DNA of 64,000 nucleotides, from positions 331,565 to 395,564 of the forward strand of contig LXQE01000136.1 of NCBI GenBank assembly GCA_003326195.1, written 5' to 3'. Shown piece by piece: positions 52,516 to 61,370 of this stretch. Below the pieces are notes generated by a model that had not been told where the DNA came from, ran no database searches, and saw only the letters and a list, made by a program, of their open reading frames with translations. The translations under genes were made by a program, and so were the position numbers. This stretch comes from Nostoc punctiforme NIES-2108. GTDB taxonomy: Bacteria; Cyanobacteriota; Cyanobacteriia; Cyanobacteriales; Nostocaceae. Within the stretch, counting starts at the first letter, position 1; every line of letters starts with the position of its first letter.

Positions 52516-53811
52516 ATGAAATGTCCCCGGTGCGAATCTACTTCATGTCGTCAAAATGGTCGTCGGAATGACAAGCAGAATTACCTCTGCAAAAATTGTG
52601 GTAAACAATTCCTTGAGCCTGCATTCCCTCATTCCTTGGAAAGTGACTTGCTTTCTAACAGCGACGGGCACAGTAAAGTATCTATGACTGAAGCGACAGA
52701 ACTTTCTTTAATGAAAAACCTGCTAGAAGAAAAAGTCACAGAGAAAATTCTTGGCTCTTTGAGTTTGACATTAGCTGAAGAATTGCTGCAAACTATATTA
52801 TCGCCTGATTGGCTAGAATCTGCTATATTCAGCCAATTTATCCTGAAAATTCAGCAAAAAGCTGAAATTAAACATCAATTAGAAACAGGAATTTCACTTC
52901 TGCTTTTGGATGCAGAAAACTTAAAATTAGATGTGAATTCAGAATTATTTTTAGCTAATGTCTGTAAGTATCCTCTCCAAGTTAAAATAGCATTTGCTAA
53001 CTGGAAAAATCCAAGTATTGGAAAGCAAGATATTGAACTATATAACCGTGGCTATCAACTTGTCCATGTGCCGGAAGGTAAGGATAGTGCTGATGCAAAA
53101 ATGATCGCATTTGGTGCTTGTGTTTTACGCTTTTATCCAAGAGTTAAAGAAATCTTGGTCTGTTCTAGTGATGGAATTTTAATCCACCTCTGTAACGAAC
53201 TCCAAAATCAAGGACTGATTGTCTATTGGGTACGTAGACAAGGGCAAAATTTGCATATAGAAAACAGAAATACTGGCAAATTAACTCATTATTCTTTAGC
53301 AATCGCAACAGAAGTTCCATCCTTAGAAAAAGTGGTTGATACAATTCAACATTTAATTAAAAATGAACATGAATCAATAAATGCTCGATTAAACAGTTTA
53401 GTCGCTGTTGCCACTTTATTTCAAGAAAAATGTGATATCAAAGATATCAATATTAAACATAATCCAAACAAACCAGAATCAGATAAAATAATCCCTGTTT
53501 TAGATAGCTCTTTTACAAAAGATATTCAAGAACCAATAAAAGAAGATATTGCAAAAATTTCTAATGAGAAAACATTAAATAAATTACTATTAAAAACTAT
53601 TCAAGATATCAAAAAAAAATCTCCTAAAACTAAATTATCTGTGTCCCAATTAGGTACAGAGATACGGAAAATAACCGGAGAATCCCCTAATTCAATTATT
53701 AAAAAATTAAAGTTAGGTTCTAGTTTTGCTAAATATTTAGAATCATCTCCCACATTTACATTAAAGGCGAGTGGCAAGGAATATGAAGTAATGCCGCTAC
53801 TCTCCGAATAG
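52516..53811 (+). CDS. NYN-domain (PIN-like) protein with N-terminal IS1-type zinc ribbon and C-terminal OST-HTH-like domain
   Basis: 431-residue three-part protein. Residues 3-32: zinc ribbon with CPRC (3, 6) and CKNC (25, 28) in the pattern of the IS1 InsA N-terminus (GRRNDKQNYLCKNCGKQF). Residues about 125-245: NYN nuclease-like fold with LLLDAENL (Asp132), DSADAKMIAFG (Asp190 and Asp193) and LVCSSDG (Asp219). The residues could form an acidic site. Residues about 360-425: KLSVSQLGTEIRKITG with GSSFAKYLES, as in OST-HTH/LOTUS RNA-binding domains. Middle and linker (about 300-355) are charged. The combination suggests an RNA-cleaving or RNA-silencing protein. Its linker is AT-rich. It has no operon partner. 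Confidence 0.78.
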   Translation: MKCPRCESTSCRQNGRRNDKQNYLCKNCGKQFLEPAFPHSLESDLLSNSDGHSKVSMTEATELSLMKNLLEEKVTEKILGSLSLTLAEELLQTILSPDWLESAIFSQFILKIQQKAEIKHQLETGISLLLLDAENLKLDVNSELFLANVCKYPLQVKIAFANWKNPSIGKQDIELYNRGYQLVHVPEGKDSADAKMIAFGACVLRFYPRVKEILVCSSDGILIHLCNELQNQGLIVYWVRRQGQNLHIENRNTGKLTHYSLAIATEVPSLEKVVDTIQHLIKNEHESINARLNSLVAVATLFQEKCDIKDINIKHNPNKPESDKIIPVLDSSFTKDIQEPIKEDIAKISNEKTLNKLLLKTIQDIKKKSPKTKLSVSQLGTEIRKITGESPNSIIKKLKLGSSFAKYLESSPTFTLKASGKEYEVMPLLSE

Positions 53812-53892
53812 ATACTTTCTGGATGTTTACGTATAACCTGAGCCTGTAATTCTGTATTATGTAAAAAGATGTAAAGAAATGTAAATAATACA

Positions 53893-54597
53893 ATGCAGGA
53901 TAAAGTTGTTATTATTGTCGGTGCTACTGGTGGTATTGGTTCAGCTTTAACACAAAAACTTGCGTCTACTGGAGTCCGGTTGGTACTGACTGCCAGAGAT
54001 GCGGTGCGTTTAACTACATTGGCTGCTGATTTGCCAGGACAAGTTTTGATTGTTCCCACCGATATTACTGACCCCAAACAGGTAGATACTTTGATAGAAA
54101 AGACCATCGCTGAGTTTGGTCAAATTGATATTTTAGTGAATGCAGCTGGTGCTGGTATACTCAAGCCCTACAACAGCCTGGAACCTGCTGATTTAGACAA
54201 GATGTTAGATGTCAACTTAAAAGGCAGCTTTTACACCACTCAGGCGGCTGCTGAAGAGATGCAAAAGCGCAAGTCTGGTCACATCTGTAATGTGGTAGGA
54301 ATTCTGGGCAAGCATTCGATGGGGATGGCGGCAGCTTATTCGGCTTCTAAGTTTGGTGTTGTCGGTTTTAGCAAGTGCATGGCAGAAGAACTCAAGCGTT
54401 TTGGTATCAAGTTCACGCTATTCTACTTTGGTGGGGTAGATTCTCCTTTTTGGGATAATGTCAACCTAAAAGTAGACCGGAAAAAAATGCTCAGTCCTGA
54501 AACTGCTGCCAATGCGATTTTCTTTGCCCTTTCTGCCGAACCGCAAGCTGTACCAATGGAAATTAACATTCAACCTGATAGTCATTTGTTCTTTTAG
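53893..54597 (+). CDS. SDR-family oxidoreductase
   Basis: Classical short-chain dehydrogenase/reductase, 234 residues. The cofactor motif VGATGGIGSALTQKLA (about 10-25), the NAAGAGILKPYN region at about 82-93, and the catalytic motif YSASKFGVVGF (Tyr and Lys intact, about 150-160) are all present. That contrasts with the degenerate SDR at 8809-9597. The C-terminal part FTLFYFGGVDSPFWDNV replaces the usual PG motif; substrate cannot be told. It lies 81 bp after the NYN gene and 106 bp before HPPD, on the same strand, so it may be co-transcribed with HPPD. Confidence 0.9.
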   Translation: MQDKVVIIVGATGGIGSALTQKLASTGVRLVLTARDAVRLTTLAADLPGQVLIVPTDITDPKQVDTLIEKTIAEFGQIDILVNAAGAGILKPYNSLEPADLDKMLDVNLKGSFYTTQAAAEEMQKRKSGHICNVVGILGKHSMGMAAAYSASKFGVVGFSKCMAEELKRFGIKFTLFYFGGVDSPFWDNVNLKVDRKKMLSPETAANAIFFALSAEPQAVPMEINIQPDSHLFF

Positions 54598-54703
54598 AGT
54601 GGGAGTACGTGTACATAATTCTTGCTTAGGAAGGACGTGAAAATCTAGCAAAAAAGGCAAAATTTACAGATATATAAACTGTTATGCTGGATTTTCAATA
54701 TCT

Positions 54704-55789
54704 ATGAAAATTGATCACGTTCATTTCTATGTAGAAGACGCCAAAGTATGGCGAGATTGGTTTGTACGCCATCTTGGTTTTCAAGCAGTAACCGATCGCA
54801 TCAGTTCATTTCACACTTGTACAGAAGTGGTGAAAAATGGTGATGTCTGCTTTTTTCTGTCTTCACCACTGTTGCCTACAAGTCCAGTAGCGGAATTTCT
54901 GCGTCAATATCCACCTGGTGTGGCAGATGTCGCTTTTGCTGTCGAAGATGTCGAAGGCGCGATCGCACAAGCTCAAAAACACGGTGCTACAATCCTACAA
55001 CCCATCCAAGAACGCCAGGTAGGTACGGCGTTCATCAAATGTGGCAAAATTGCTGCCTGGGGTGGACTGACTCATACATTGATAGAAAGGTCATTTGTCA
55101 TTTGTCCGTCGTCATTTGTAACTAACACAAATGACAAAGGACAAATGACAAATGACAACACTTTTACCGCCATAGATCACGTAGTGCTAAACGTGGCAGT
55201 TGGTGAATTGGATCGTGCTGTGGCTTGGTACGAAAAAATCCTAGATTTTCAACCCCAGCAGGCGTTTAAAATTAAAACCAATCGCTCTGCTTTACACAGC
55301 CAGGTGATGGTTTCACATAATGGTAGCGTCCAATTGCCAATTAATGAACCAGCTTCTAGAAATTCTCAAATTCAGGAATTTCTAGATGTCAATCGGGGGC
55401 CAGGAATTCAACATATTGCCTTGCGGACAACTAATCTTGTGAGTGCGATCGTTAAATTTCGTGCCAGTGGTTTATCTTTACTCTCGGTTCCCCAAACCTA
55501 TTACTCGCAGCTAAAACAGCGTCCAGGACTCACGCTATCACCCTTAGAATTAGAAGCGATCGCTCAACAAGAAATTCTCGTAGACTGGCAAGAATATACT
55601 TCTTTAGAGGGAGGAAATACTGCACCCTTATTACTACAAATTTTTACCCAGCCCATTTTTGAACAGCCAACATTTTTCTTTGAATTTATTGAACGCCGTT
55701 TCCAAGCTCAAGGTTTTGGCGAAGGTAACTTTCGCGCCTTATTTGAAGCCATTGAAAGCGAACAAATTAAACGCGGTACTTTGCAATGA
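54704..55789 (+). CDS. hppD: 4-Hydroxyphenylpyruvate dioxygenase
   Basis: Non-haem iron dioxygenase converting 4-hydroxyphenylpyruvate to homogentisate, the precursor of tocopherol in cyanobacteria. The 361 residues hold two VOC domains: KIDHVHFYVEDAKVWRDW (about 2-19), then the catalytic one from AIDHVVLNV. The iron ligands can be placed at His159, His237 (GIQHIAL) and Glu327 (FFFEFIER). YYSQLKQRPG is also conserved. Between the domains, about residues 130-152 are encoded by an inverted repeat of heptamers (55091-55158) read in frame. The insert lies in the interdomain linker, where it may be tolerated. Confidence 0.93.
   Translation: MKIDHVHFYVEDAKVWRDWFVRHLGFQAVTDRISSFHTCTEVVKNGDVCFFLSSPLLPTSPVAEFLRQYPPGVADVAFAVEDVEGAIAQAQKHGATILQPIQERQVGTAFIKCGKIAAWGGLTHTLIERSFVICPSSFVTNTNDKGQMTNDNTFTAIDHVVLNVAVGELDRAVAWYEKILDFQPQQAFKIKTNRSALHSQVMVSHNGSVQLPINEPASRNSQIQEFLDVNRGPGIQHIALRTTNLVSAIVKFRASGLSLLSVPQTYYSQLKQRPGLTLSPLELEAIAQQEILVDWQEYTSLEGGNTAPLLLQIFTQPIFEQPTFFFEFIERRFQAQGFGEGNFRALFEAIESEQIKRGTLQ
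55091..55158. repeat. Heptamer-based inverted repeat inside hppD
   Basis: Left arm of tcatttg units and right arm of caaatga units face each other around taactaacac. The same units appear at 21122-21148 and near 1709-1750. They are translated in frame here. Confidence 0.82.
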
Positions 55790-55891
55790 TGCCTGAGTAC
55801 AAAATCTCAATTTAAATTAGCTAAACTTGATAGTCTCCAAAAATAGCCATACATCTGAGATAATTTTAATAAAAATTAACATTTTCCGCCG

Positions 55892-56584
55892 ATGCTAAGA
55901 CTGATTACTGACTTCGACGGCCCAATTATTGATGTTTCAGAACGGTACTATCATGTTTATCAATTCTGCTTGGAGAAAACCCGTCGCCCAAGCCAAGTAG
56001 TACAAGAACTTCCGAAAGCGGAATTTTGGGAGTTAAAGCGATCGCGTGTTCCTGAAAAACAAATCGCCTTAAATTCTGGGTTAGACGAAGCCCAAGCCCA
56101 AGAATTCGCCCAATTACGACGGCAAACGGTTCATACAGAAGCTTATTTTAACTATGACACTCTCGCACCTGGTGCTGTGGACGCACTGTTAAAAATTCAA
56201 AAAGCTGGAATTGATTTGGCAGTTATGACGATGCGCCGAGTTAGAGAACTAGATTATGCCTTTAAAAAATACGATTTAGGTAAATTTTTCCCGGAAAATC
56301 GCTGTTATTGTCTGAGTAACGACTATGTTAAAACTCGCGATATTGAAGATAAGCCCTTGTTAATGGCTAGGGCATTAAAAGAACTGCCCCCGGCTACTGA
56401 TACCTGGATGGTGGGAGATACGGAAGCCGATATCACCGCTGCAAAAAATTATGGTATTAAGGTGATGGCTGTAGAATCTGGGATTCGCGATCGCACCCAA
56501 CTAGAACTTTACCACCCCGACTTAATTGTTCAGGATTTCAGCACTGCTGTAGATATAGTTCTAAAACCTAAATATCTTGTCTAA
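55892..56584 (+). CDS. HAD-superfamily hydrolase
   Basis: 230-residue haloacid-dehalogenase-type phosphatase. Motif I is DFDGPIID (nucleophile Asp7, acid Asp9), motif II is probably MTMRR, and motif IV is MVGDTEADITAAKNYG with two Asp. A helical cap lies between about residues 20 and 85. The usual pattern of phosphoglycolate-phosphatase-like enzymes is kept, but DGPIID differs from the common DGTLxD, so its substrate may differ. It is a single gene, ended by a strong hairpin terminator at 56625-56660. Confidence 0.88.
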   Translation: MLRLITDFDGPIIDVSERYYHVYQFCLEKTRRPSQVVQELPKAEFWELKRSRVPEKQIALNSGLDEAQAQEFAQLRRQTVHTEAYFNYDTLAPGAVDALLKIQKAGIDLAVMTMRRVRELDYAFKKYDLGKFFPENRCYCLSNDYVKTRDIEDKPLLMARALKELPPATDTWMVGDTEADITAAKNYGIKVMAVESGIRDRTQLELYHPDLIVQDFSTAVDIVLKPKYLV

Positions 56585-56624
56585 AAAGACTCTGTAGAAG
56601 CAATTCAGGTTGCAAATTAAAATA

Positions 56625-56660
56625 GGAGTCAGAATAGCTATTCTGACTCCTGACTTTTTT
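56625..56660 (+). terminator. Rho-independent terminator after the HAD gene
   Basis: Perfect palindrome ggagtcagaat/attctgactcc around agct, then tgac and six Ts. It sits between two convergent genes, and serves the plus strand by its T-run. Confidence 0.82.
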
Positions 56661-56720
56661 ATCTCAGAAGAACACACATAAACCATGTCTTCTTTATAGA
56701 AACCTGCTTACGAGAGTGGT

Positions 56721-57347
56721 TTACCGTAGAAAACTACTAACTAACCACAACAATATAAACGTCACTACAGTAGAGAACTGATTCGTTTCCAGACTGATCA
56801 ATGATATTTGTGGTAAGAGCCAGCTAGCAACTAGTCCCCCAGCAATTAGGCCAATTATTAAACTGACCAGGGTGAACAAAACTGCTCGGCCAAATTTGCC
56901 TTCCTTGCGATTGAGAAAGTAAATACTAGTGCCTACGCCAACCACCAATGCTAACTGCAAAACCTGATCGCCCCCCTCTGGATAGAACAGGCTAATAGAA
57001 CTCAAACCGAGAAACCAAGCTCCTGGTAAGAGTATATCCGCAGGCGCTGGCTGATCCAGCATCCGTTGCAGCCATGCAGGTGACTGCTCGCGAGGGGTTG
57101 GACTTTCTTTAGGAGGCGATTGCACTCGCAACTCTGGAAACCGTATCCGCTCAGGGACTTTGATTTTACCTTCCTGGCGCATCCGTAAGCGATCCATTAA
57201 AATCGCATCGTAAGCAGCCTCAATCACTTCTAAATGCTTGGCATCGCCATTATGTTGCTCGAATAGGCGATTACGAGCATCCTGAATTTCATCGAAGCTA
57301 GCCTCTTCTGATACCCCAAGTTTTTCGTAGGGATTTTGATCGCTCAT
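56721..57347 (-). CDS. CPP1-like (DnaJ-related) membrane protein
   Basis: 208-residue protein. The N-terminal 60 residues form a J-like domain (NPYEKLGVSEEASFDEIQDARNRL) without the HPD motif, so it cannot activate Hsp70 as a true J protein. Three to four membrane segments follow from about residue 105 (ILLPGAWFLGLSSISLFY, LALVVGVGTSIYFL, AVLFTLVSLIIGLIAGGLVA, VVTFILLWLVSSFL). This layout fits the CPP1 family of cyanobacteria and plastids, where CPP1 is a chaperone-like factor for protochlorophyllide oxidoreductase. It is not linked here to chlorophyll genes. The ATG at 57347 gives the usual MSDQNPYEKLG start. Confidence 0.87.
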   Translation of the reverse strand: MSDQNPYEKLGVSEEASFDEIQDARNRLFEQHNGDAKHLEVIEAAYDAILMDRLRMRQEGKIKVPERIRFPELRVQSPPKESPTPREQSPAWLQRMLDQPAPADILLPGAWFLGLSSISLFYPEGGDQVLQLALVVGVGTSIYFLNRKEGKFGRAVLFTLVSLIIGLIAGGLVASWLLPQISLISLETNQFSTVVTFILLWLVSSFLR

Positions 57348-57989
57348 GGGAGTTTGTTACTTCAGCCTCAATCAGCGGCAGTCTTTTATCGAATAAAAAA
57401 CAGCTTTAGGTTTTATTTTGATCGAAACTAAAGTCTCGATCTATTTATATGCTCTAACAGGATAGTAGCACGGGTTAGTTTGATCGACTTTGTAATTTCA
57501 ACTATAGTAACTTTAACATATCGCTATAACTCCGTGTATACCCTCATGTCGATGTCTAATTCTGGCTCTAATCTAGAATTTGAACGGAGAGTACCTAAAA
57601 TTCATGTTTTTTATGAAGAAATCAAGTTTACTGTTTCAAATTTGGCAACTTACTGTGCCCTAAAAGACTTTTTTTAATTATACTGAATAATCGCTTGTGG
57701 TATATATCCACATATCGATTTAAAATTGAAACGTTTTAAGTTACCACCTAACTGGGATCAAGAAGGTGTCTTGCTATCAAGAACGGTTGCAGTTAAAGTC
57801 AGAGCGCTTATATACTGTTGGCTAACAGAAGTTTCGCCTTCTGATTACCCACAATCCTGATTAGAGTATTTATTTTTGAGCGATCGGGATTGTTATACCG
57901 TAGCCATGTAGATTCTTAGTTAGTCCTAAAGTGGCAACTGCGTTTTTACGCAATTCTCTTGTTAATCTTACGAATTTTTGTGCAAAGTA
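57348..57989. other. Divergent intergenic region, no gene supported
   Basis: 642 AT-rich bases between the CPP1-like gene and the OmpR-type regulator. Open frames here (57480-57677) lack ribosome sites and any family likeness. It should hold promoters on both strands. A short dyad (ttgatcg... cgatcgg) near 57478 and 57883 is not convincing. Confidence 0.6.
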
Positions 57990-58715
57990 ATGGTCATGGC
58001 TCCTGCCAAGATTCTTGTAGTTGACGACGACCCTGCGGTTCGGAATTTAATCCAACGCTTTTTAATTAAGCAGAACTATCAGGTGGAGGCTGCCGAAGAT
58101 GGAAAGACAGCCTTAACTCTATTTGAGCAATTTAACCCTGATTTGGTGATTCTGGATGTGAATCTACCAGATGTCACAGGGTTTAACCTCTGCCAAGAGA
58201 TGCAAAGTCGTAATGGTGTTTTTGTTTTGATGTTGACTAGCCGTGCTGACGAAGCCGACAAAATTCGCGGCTTTGCTAAAGGTGCTGACGACTATCTCAC
58301 CAAGCCTTTTGGGCTAGGTGAGCTAGAAGTGAGAGTTGGAGCTATTTTGAGGCGTCAGCGAGTGATAACTACTGCCGAGCAGAAACGCTTGGTATTTGAA
58401 AAACTTATGATTGATCCAGTGCGACGGGAGGTAGCACTTAATAATCAAGCAGTACCCTTAACTGCTCTGGAATTTGACTTGTTGCATTTTTTAGCTAGTC
58501 ATCCAGGCCGAGTTTGGCGGCGGGCAGAACTAATCCAAGAGGTGTGGGATTATGAATATGTCGGCGACCAGCGGGTTGTAGATGTTCATATTGGCCAAAT
58601 TCGCAAGAAGATTGAAATTGATGCTAGTCAGCCAGCATTAATTCAAACTGTACGTGGCGTAGGCTATAAATTTGAATCTCCTGCTCATCCCCAGCATTTG
58701 GAAGCCAAGTCCTAA
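57990..58715 (+). CDS. OmpR-family response regulator
   Basis: 241-residue DNA-binding response regulator. Receiver domain: AKILVVDDDPAVRNL (acidic pocket), LVILDVNLPDVTGF (phosphoacceptor Asp), LTKPFGLGELEVRV (conserved Lys). The output winged helix occupies about residues 140-230, ending in TVRGVGYKF. No kinase gene is adjacent. It resembles well-conserved cyanobacterial OmpR regulators, but I cannot name the orthologue. Start: ATG at 57990 or 57996 are both plausible (MVMAPAKIL or MAPAKIL); a TTG at 57978 is unlikely. It is separate from the signalling block at 16.5-26 kb. Confidence 0.9.
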   Translation: MVMAPAKILVVDDDPAVRNLIQRFLIKQNYQVEAAEDGKTALTLFEQFNPDLVILDVNLPDVTGFNLCQEMQSRNGVFVLMLTSRADEADKIRGFAKGADDYLTKPFGLGELEVRVGAILRRQRVITTAEQKRLVFEKLMIDPVRREVALNNQAVPLTALEFDLLHFLASHPGRVWRRAELIQEVWDYEYVGDQRVVDVHIGQIRKKIEIDASQPALIQTVRGVGYKFESPAHPQHLEAKS

Positions 58716-58885
58716 GTTTATAGTCTAGAGTTTTTTAACTCTTGACTGTTGACTTTTGGGGTAGTGGTTGATGAATTTTCTTGGTTTTAGTAACAGACAA
58801 ATTTAGATAATCAAAATAAGTAGATATTCCTCAAATACACGCCAAACAGTGATTTGAGATATTTATTTATCTATCTATTTAAGAT

Positions 58886-59220
58886 AGTGGACAGGGGAGA
58901 GAGTCCACTGGAAAATATTTCTTGGTATGTTACCGTTTTGGTAGATATAACGGTGCTGAGATTGGAGTTCATAAGGCAGATAGCTGTGCATTGGTGTCAA
59001 CTTCAGCTAAAGTCCCCTTAAAACTAAGTTTCTAGCCTCTGTCTGGAAATACTGCTGATTGATCTGCTGCTGTAAGCCAGGGAGGCGGCAGTCTCACAAC
59101 AGGTATCCCAGTCGGAGACTGAGAACAAAGGTAAATTCCGCCTTATTACCAATTAGTTTTGGCAATAATAAGAGAAACTATTAAAACTTTTTTATGGATC
59201 GGAATCTACCGATCTTTTTT
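58886..59220 (+). ncRNA. Possible structured non-coding RNA
   Basis: Hairpins in order: agtggac/gtccact (58886-58909), ccgtt/aacgg (58933-58953), cagtctc/gagactg around 59090-59125, cttattaccaa/ttggcaataataag (about 59142-59172), then the terminator at 59197-59220. No coding frame runs through it. I tested it by eye against tmRNA, RNase P RNA, SRP RNA and the cobalamin riboswitch and found no match. It may equally be the long 3' region of the upstream regulator transcript. The start is arbitrary. Confidence 0.32.
59197..59220 (+). terminator. Rho-independent terminator
   Basis: gatcgg, loop aatcta, ccgatc, then six Ts. It ends a plus-strand transcript where no gene is seen for almost 500 bases, which is the main support for an RNA here. 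Confidence 0.82.
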
Positions 59221-59331
59221 ATTTTAATATTGCCGATCGCTATTAGCTTAAAATCCCGTTAATGGGGCACGGTATGACGTGCCCCATAATAGATAGGGAG
59301 TATAGGGGAATAACGCCCTTCATACCAGTAC

Positions 59332-59586
59332 CTATGGGGTGTCTAGTAAATTAGCTGTTGCTGGTGAGTCGGTACAGGGCATTTCTACTGAGGAGTGGTG
59401 GAACAAAGTTTCCAGATAGACTCGTGCAGCACGGCGATCGCTATCTCCATTTTGGAGTAAAAACAATGATAGCGCCGCCGTCAATACTCTGTTTTCATCC
59501 CAATCGGGATGGGTTTCTAAGTAGTTTTTTAAGGATTCGTGGAGTGTTTCAGGAATTTCTGTAAAGATGCTAACCGTTGATTTCAT
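59332..59586 (-). CDS. DUF2811-type small protein
   Basis: 84-residue protein of the cyanobacterial DUF2811 family: VSIFTEIPETLHESLKNYL at about 5-23, and NRVLTAALSLFLLQNG, then RVYLETLF. It looks mostly helical and soluble. AGGAGG lies 8 bases before the ATG at 59586, one of the best ribosome sites of the window, so strong translation is expected. The C-terminal 20 residues (SSVEMPCTDSPATANLLDTP) look unstructured. The function of the family is unknown. It is a single gene, facing the terminator at 59197-59220. Confidence 0.83.
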   Translation of the reverse strand: MKSTVSIFTEIPETLHESLKNYLETHPDWDENRVLTAALSLFLLQNGDSDRRAARVYLETLFHHSSVEMPCTDSPATANLLDTP

Positions 59587-60058
59587 GAGATTTTCCTCCT
59601 ATGAGGATAATCAAGAGGGACAAGTTGCTTGCGGTAAAGCGGTTTAGGGCTTCACACGCTCTTTCGCTCTCCCGACAATCTGCACTTACATCTGAGTAGT
59701 AATATATTTTACACATTTGATGGCAGCCGATTGAATGGATTATAAAAGCAAGCCGCATCATTGTGCGCCAAGAGGGGGTGGGTTTGTCAATGCTGCGAAA
59801 TGTTAAAAACGATTGTATAAAAAATAAATGCGAACGAAAGAATCAGGATTTAAGCCGAATTTTTGTTACTTTACTTCACAAAAACTCAGTCCTTAGACTT
59901 CTTTGGTACTTATAATCAACAATCCCCAGTAAGACCGCAAGAAGCCTATTAGCTCGTATAGCACCTGTGGAAAACTGCTAAAATCTCTGTGGAAACCCTG
60001 TGGAATGAGTGAGGAAAATAGTAGCCAATGATAAGAATTACAAAAATGTCATCAACCT
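59587..60058. other. Non-coding interval, divergent promoters
   Basis: 472 bases between the DUF2811 gene and the MFS gene. Three direct ctgtggaa units occur at about 59965-60004. No gene or RNA was recognised. Confidence 0.6.
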
Positions 60059-61333
60059 ATGACATTTAAGCTCATGAAATTAGCTTCTCAATCTCAGTTA
60101 TCATCGTGGTTGCCCTCGATACATCCCCAGGTCTGGATTTTCGCAATTGGGAGATTTTTCTCGGAAGTTGGTACCGGCTTTACCCTGTTTTATGCGCCCA
60201 TCTTTTTTGTTAATCAACTTGGTTTATCTGCAACCAGTGTTGGGGTAGCCTTGGGTAGCGCCTCGATTTCCGGCATCGTAGGGCGGATTGCAGGTGGTTC
60301 TTTGGCTGATTCTGAATATTGGGGACGCCGCCGCACTTTGTTGCTAGCGACGGCGATTTCAGCAATTGCTTCTCTAGTTTTAGCTACAACCAATAACTTC
60401 ACTTCTTTGGTAGTCGGTAGCTTGATTAGCGGTTTAGGGATAGGTTTCTATTGGCCTGCGGCTGAAGCTGTGGTTGCTGACGCTAGCCAAATTGACAATC
60501 GCCGGGAAACTTTTGCGATCGCCAGACTAGCTGATAATCTGGGGTTAGCGATCGGAATTGTGCTGGCTGGGTTTTTGATCGCGATAATTGGGAGTTATCG
60601 CTGGCTATTTGTGATTGATGCCATCTCTTTTATGGTATTTTTTGCAGTTGTCTATGTAGGGATTAGTGAAACTGAACAACAGCAGATAGAGGAATTTGAA
60701 AAGACAGAACATTTAACTGCTTGGATGGCAGTATTAAGCGATCGCCGTTTCCTGGTTTACATTACAGTTAATATATTTTTCACAATCTATATTTCTCAAA
60801 TCCACAGCACCCTGCCGCTTTACTTCAAAAACTTTGTCTTTGTCGAAAGTACCGCCAAGGGATTTGCTGAAACTACCATTAGCGGACTATTTGCTTGGCA
60901 TTTAGTGTTTGCAATTATTTGTCAGTTGCCTGTCACCAGCATTTTAAAACGCTGCTCTCACACACTTGCGCTCACTGTTTCCGCCATTTTCTGGGCAATT
61001 GGTTTCGGACTGATTTGGGTTAGCGGTACAGCCCCATCTCATCATCTGCTTTGGGTAACATTGGCATTGGGAGTATTTGCTGTGGCGATTGTTTCCTATA
61101 CCCCATCTGCTGCTTCTTTAGTGACTGAGTTAGCCCCGAAAAATCAACGCGGCGTTTATTTTTCCATCAACGCTTTGTGCTGGGCTGTTGGCTCTTTTAT
61201 TGGTCATCCCTTGGGTGGATGGGCATTAGATCAACCACAAATTATTACTAATAGTTACTGGCTAGGCTTCATCTTGAGTGTAGCGATCGCTGTGGTAATT
61301 TTACAGTATCTCAATCGAATTTTGGCTGAGTAA
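60059..61333 (+). CDS. Major facilitator superfamily transporter
   Basis: 424-residue secondary transporter with twelve predicted membrane segments. The MFS loop 2-3 motif is visible as GRIAGGSLADSEYWGRRRTLL (about residues 77-97) and a C-terminal counterpart around VTELAPKNQRGVYFSINALCWAVG. The N-terminal 30 residues are cytoplasmic. It resembles drug or small-molecule efflux members, but the substrate is unknown. It stands convergent to hisIE with 37 bp between the stops. The ATG at 60059 is used; a second ATG four codons later is possible. Confidence 0.88.
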   Translation: MTFKLMKLASQSQLSSWLPSIHPQVWIFAIGRFFSEVGTGFTLFYAPIFFVNQLGLSATSVGVALGSASISGIVGRIAGGSLADSEYWGRRRTLLLATAISAIASLVLATTNNFTSLVVGSLISGLGIGFYWPAAEAVVADASQIDNRRETFAIARLADNLGLAIGIVLAGFLIAIIGSYRWLFVIDAISFMVFFAVVYVGISETEQQQIEEFEKTEHLTAWMAVLSDRRFLVYITVNIFFTIYISQIHSTLPLYFKNFVFVESTAKGFAETTISGLFAWHLVFAIICQLPVTSILKRCSHTLALTVSAIFWAIGFGLIWVSGTAPSHHLLWVTLALGVFAVAIVSYTPSAASLVTELAPKNQRGVYFSINALCWAVGSFIGHPLGGWALDQPQIITNSYWLGFILSVAIAVVILQYLNRILAE

Positions 61334-61370
61334 CATAACACCCCACGGTAAGATGACTTGTTTTTTGGCT

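Larger units (their letters stand above)
58716..59331. other. Long non-coding interval with hairpins and a terminator
   Basis: 616 bases without a gene. From 58886 to 59220 several stable hairpins occur, ending with a clear Rho-independent terminator on the plus strand; see the RNA candidate. The rest is AT-rich. Confidence 0.7.

Noticed and set aside
57480..57677. 65-codon open frame before the OmpR-type regulator
   Set aside because: No ribosome site, no recognisable motif, and AT-rich non-coding look.
58951..59125. Cobalamin riboswitch suspected from agccagggaggcggc
   Set aside because: The GCCACTG core and B12 box do not match, and no vitamin gene follows.
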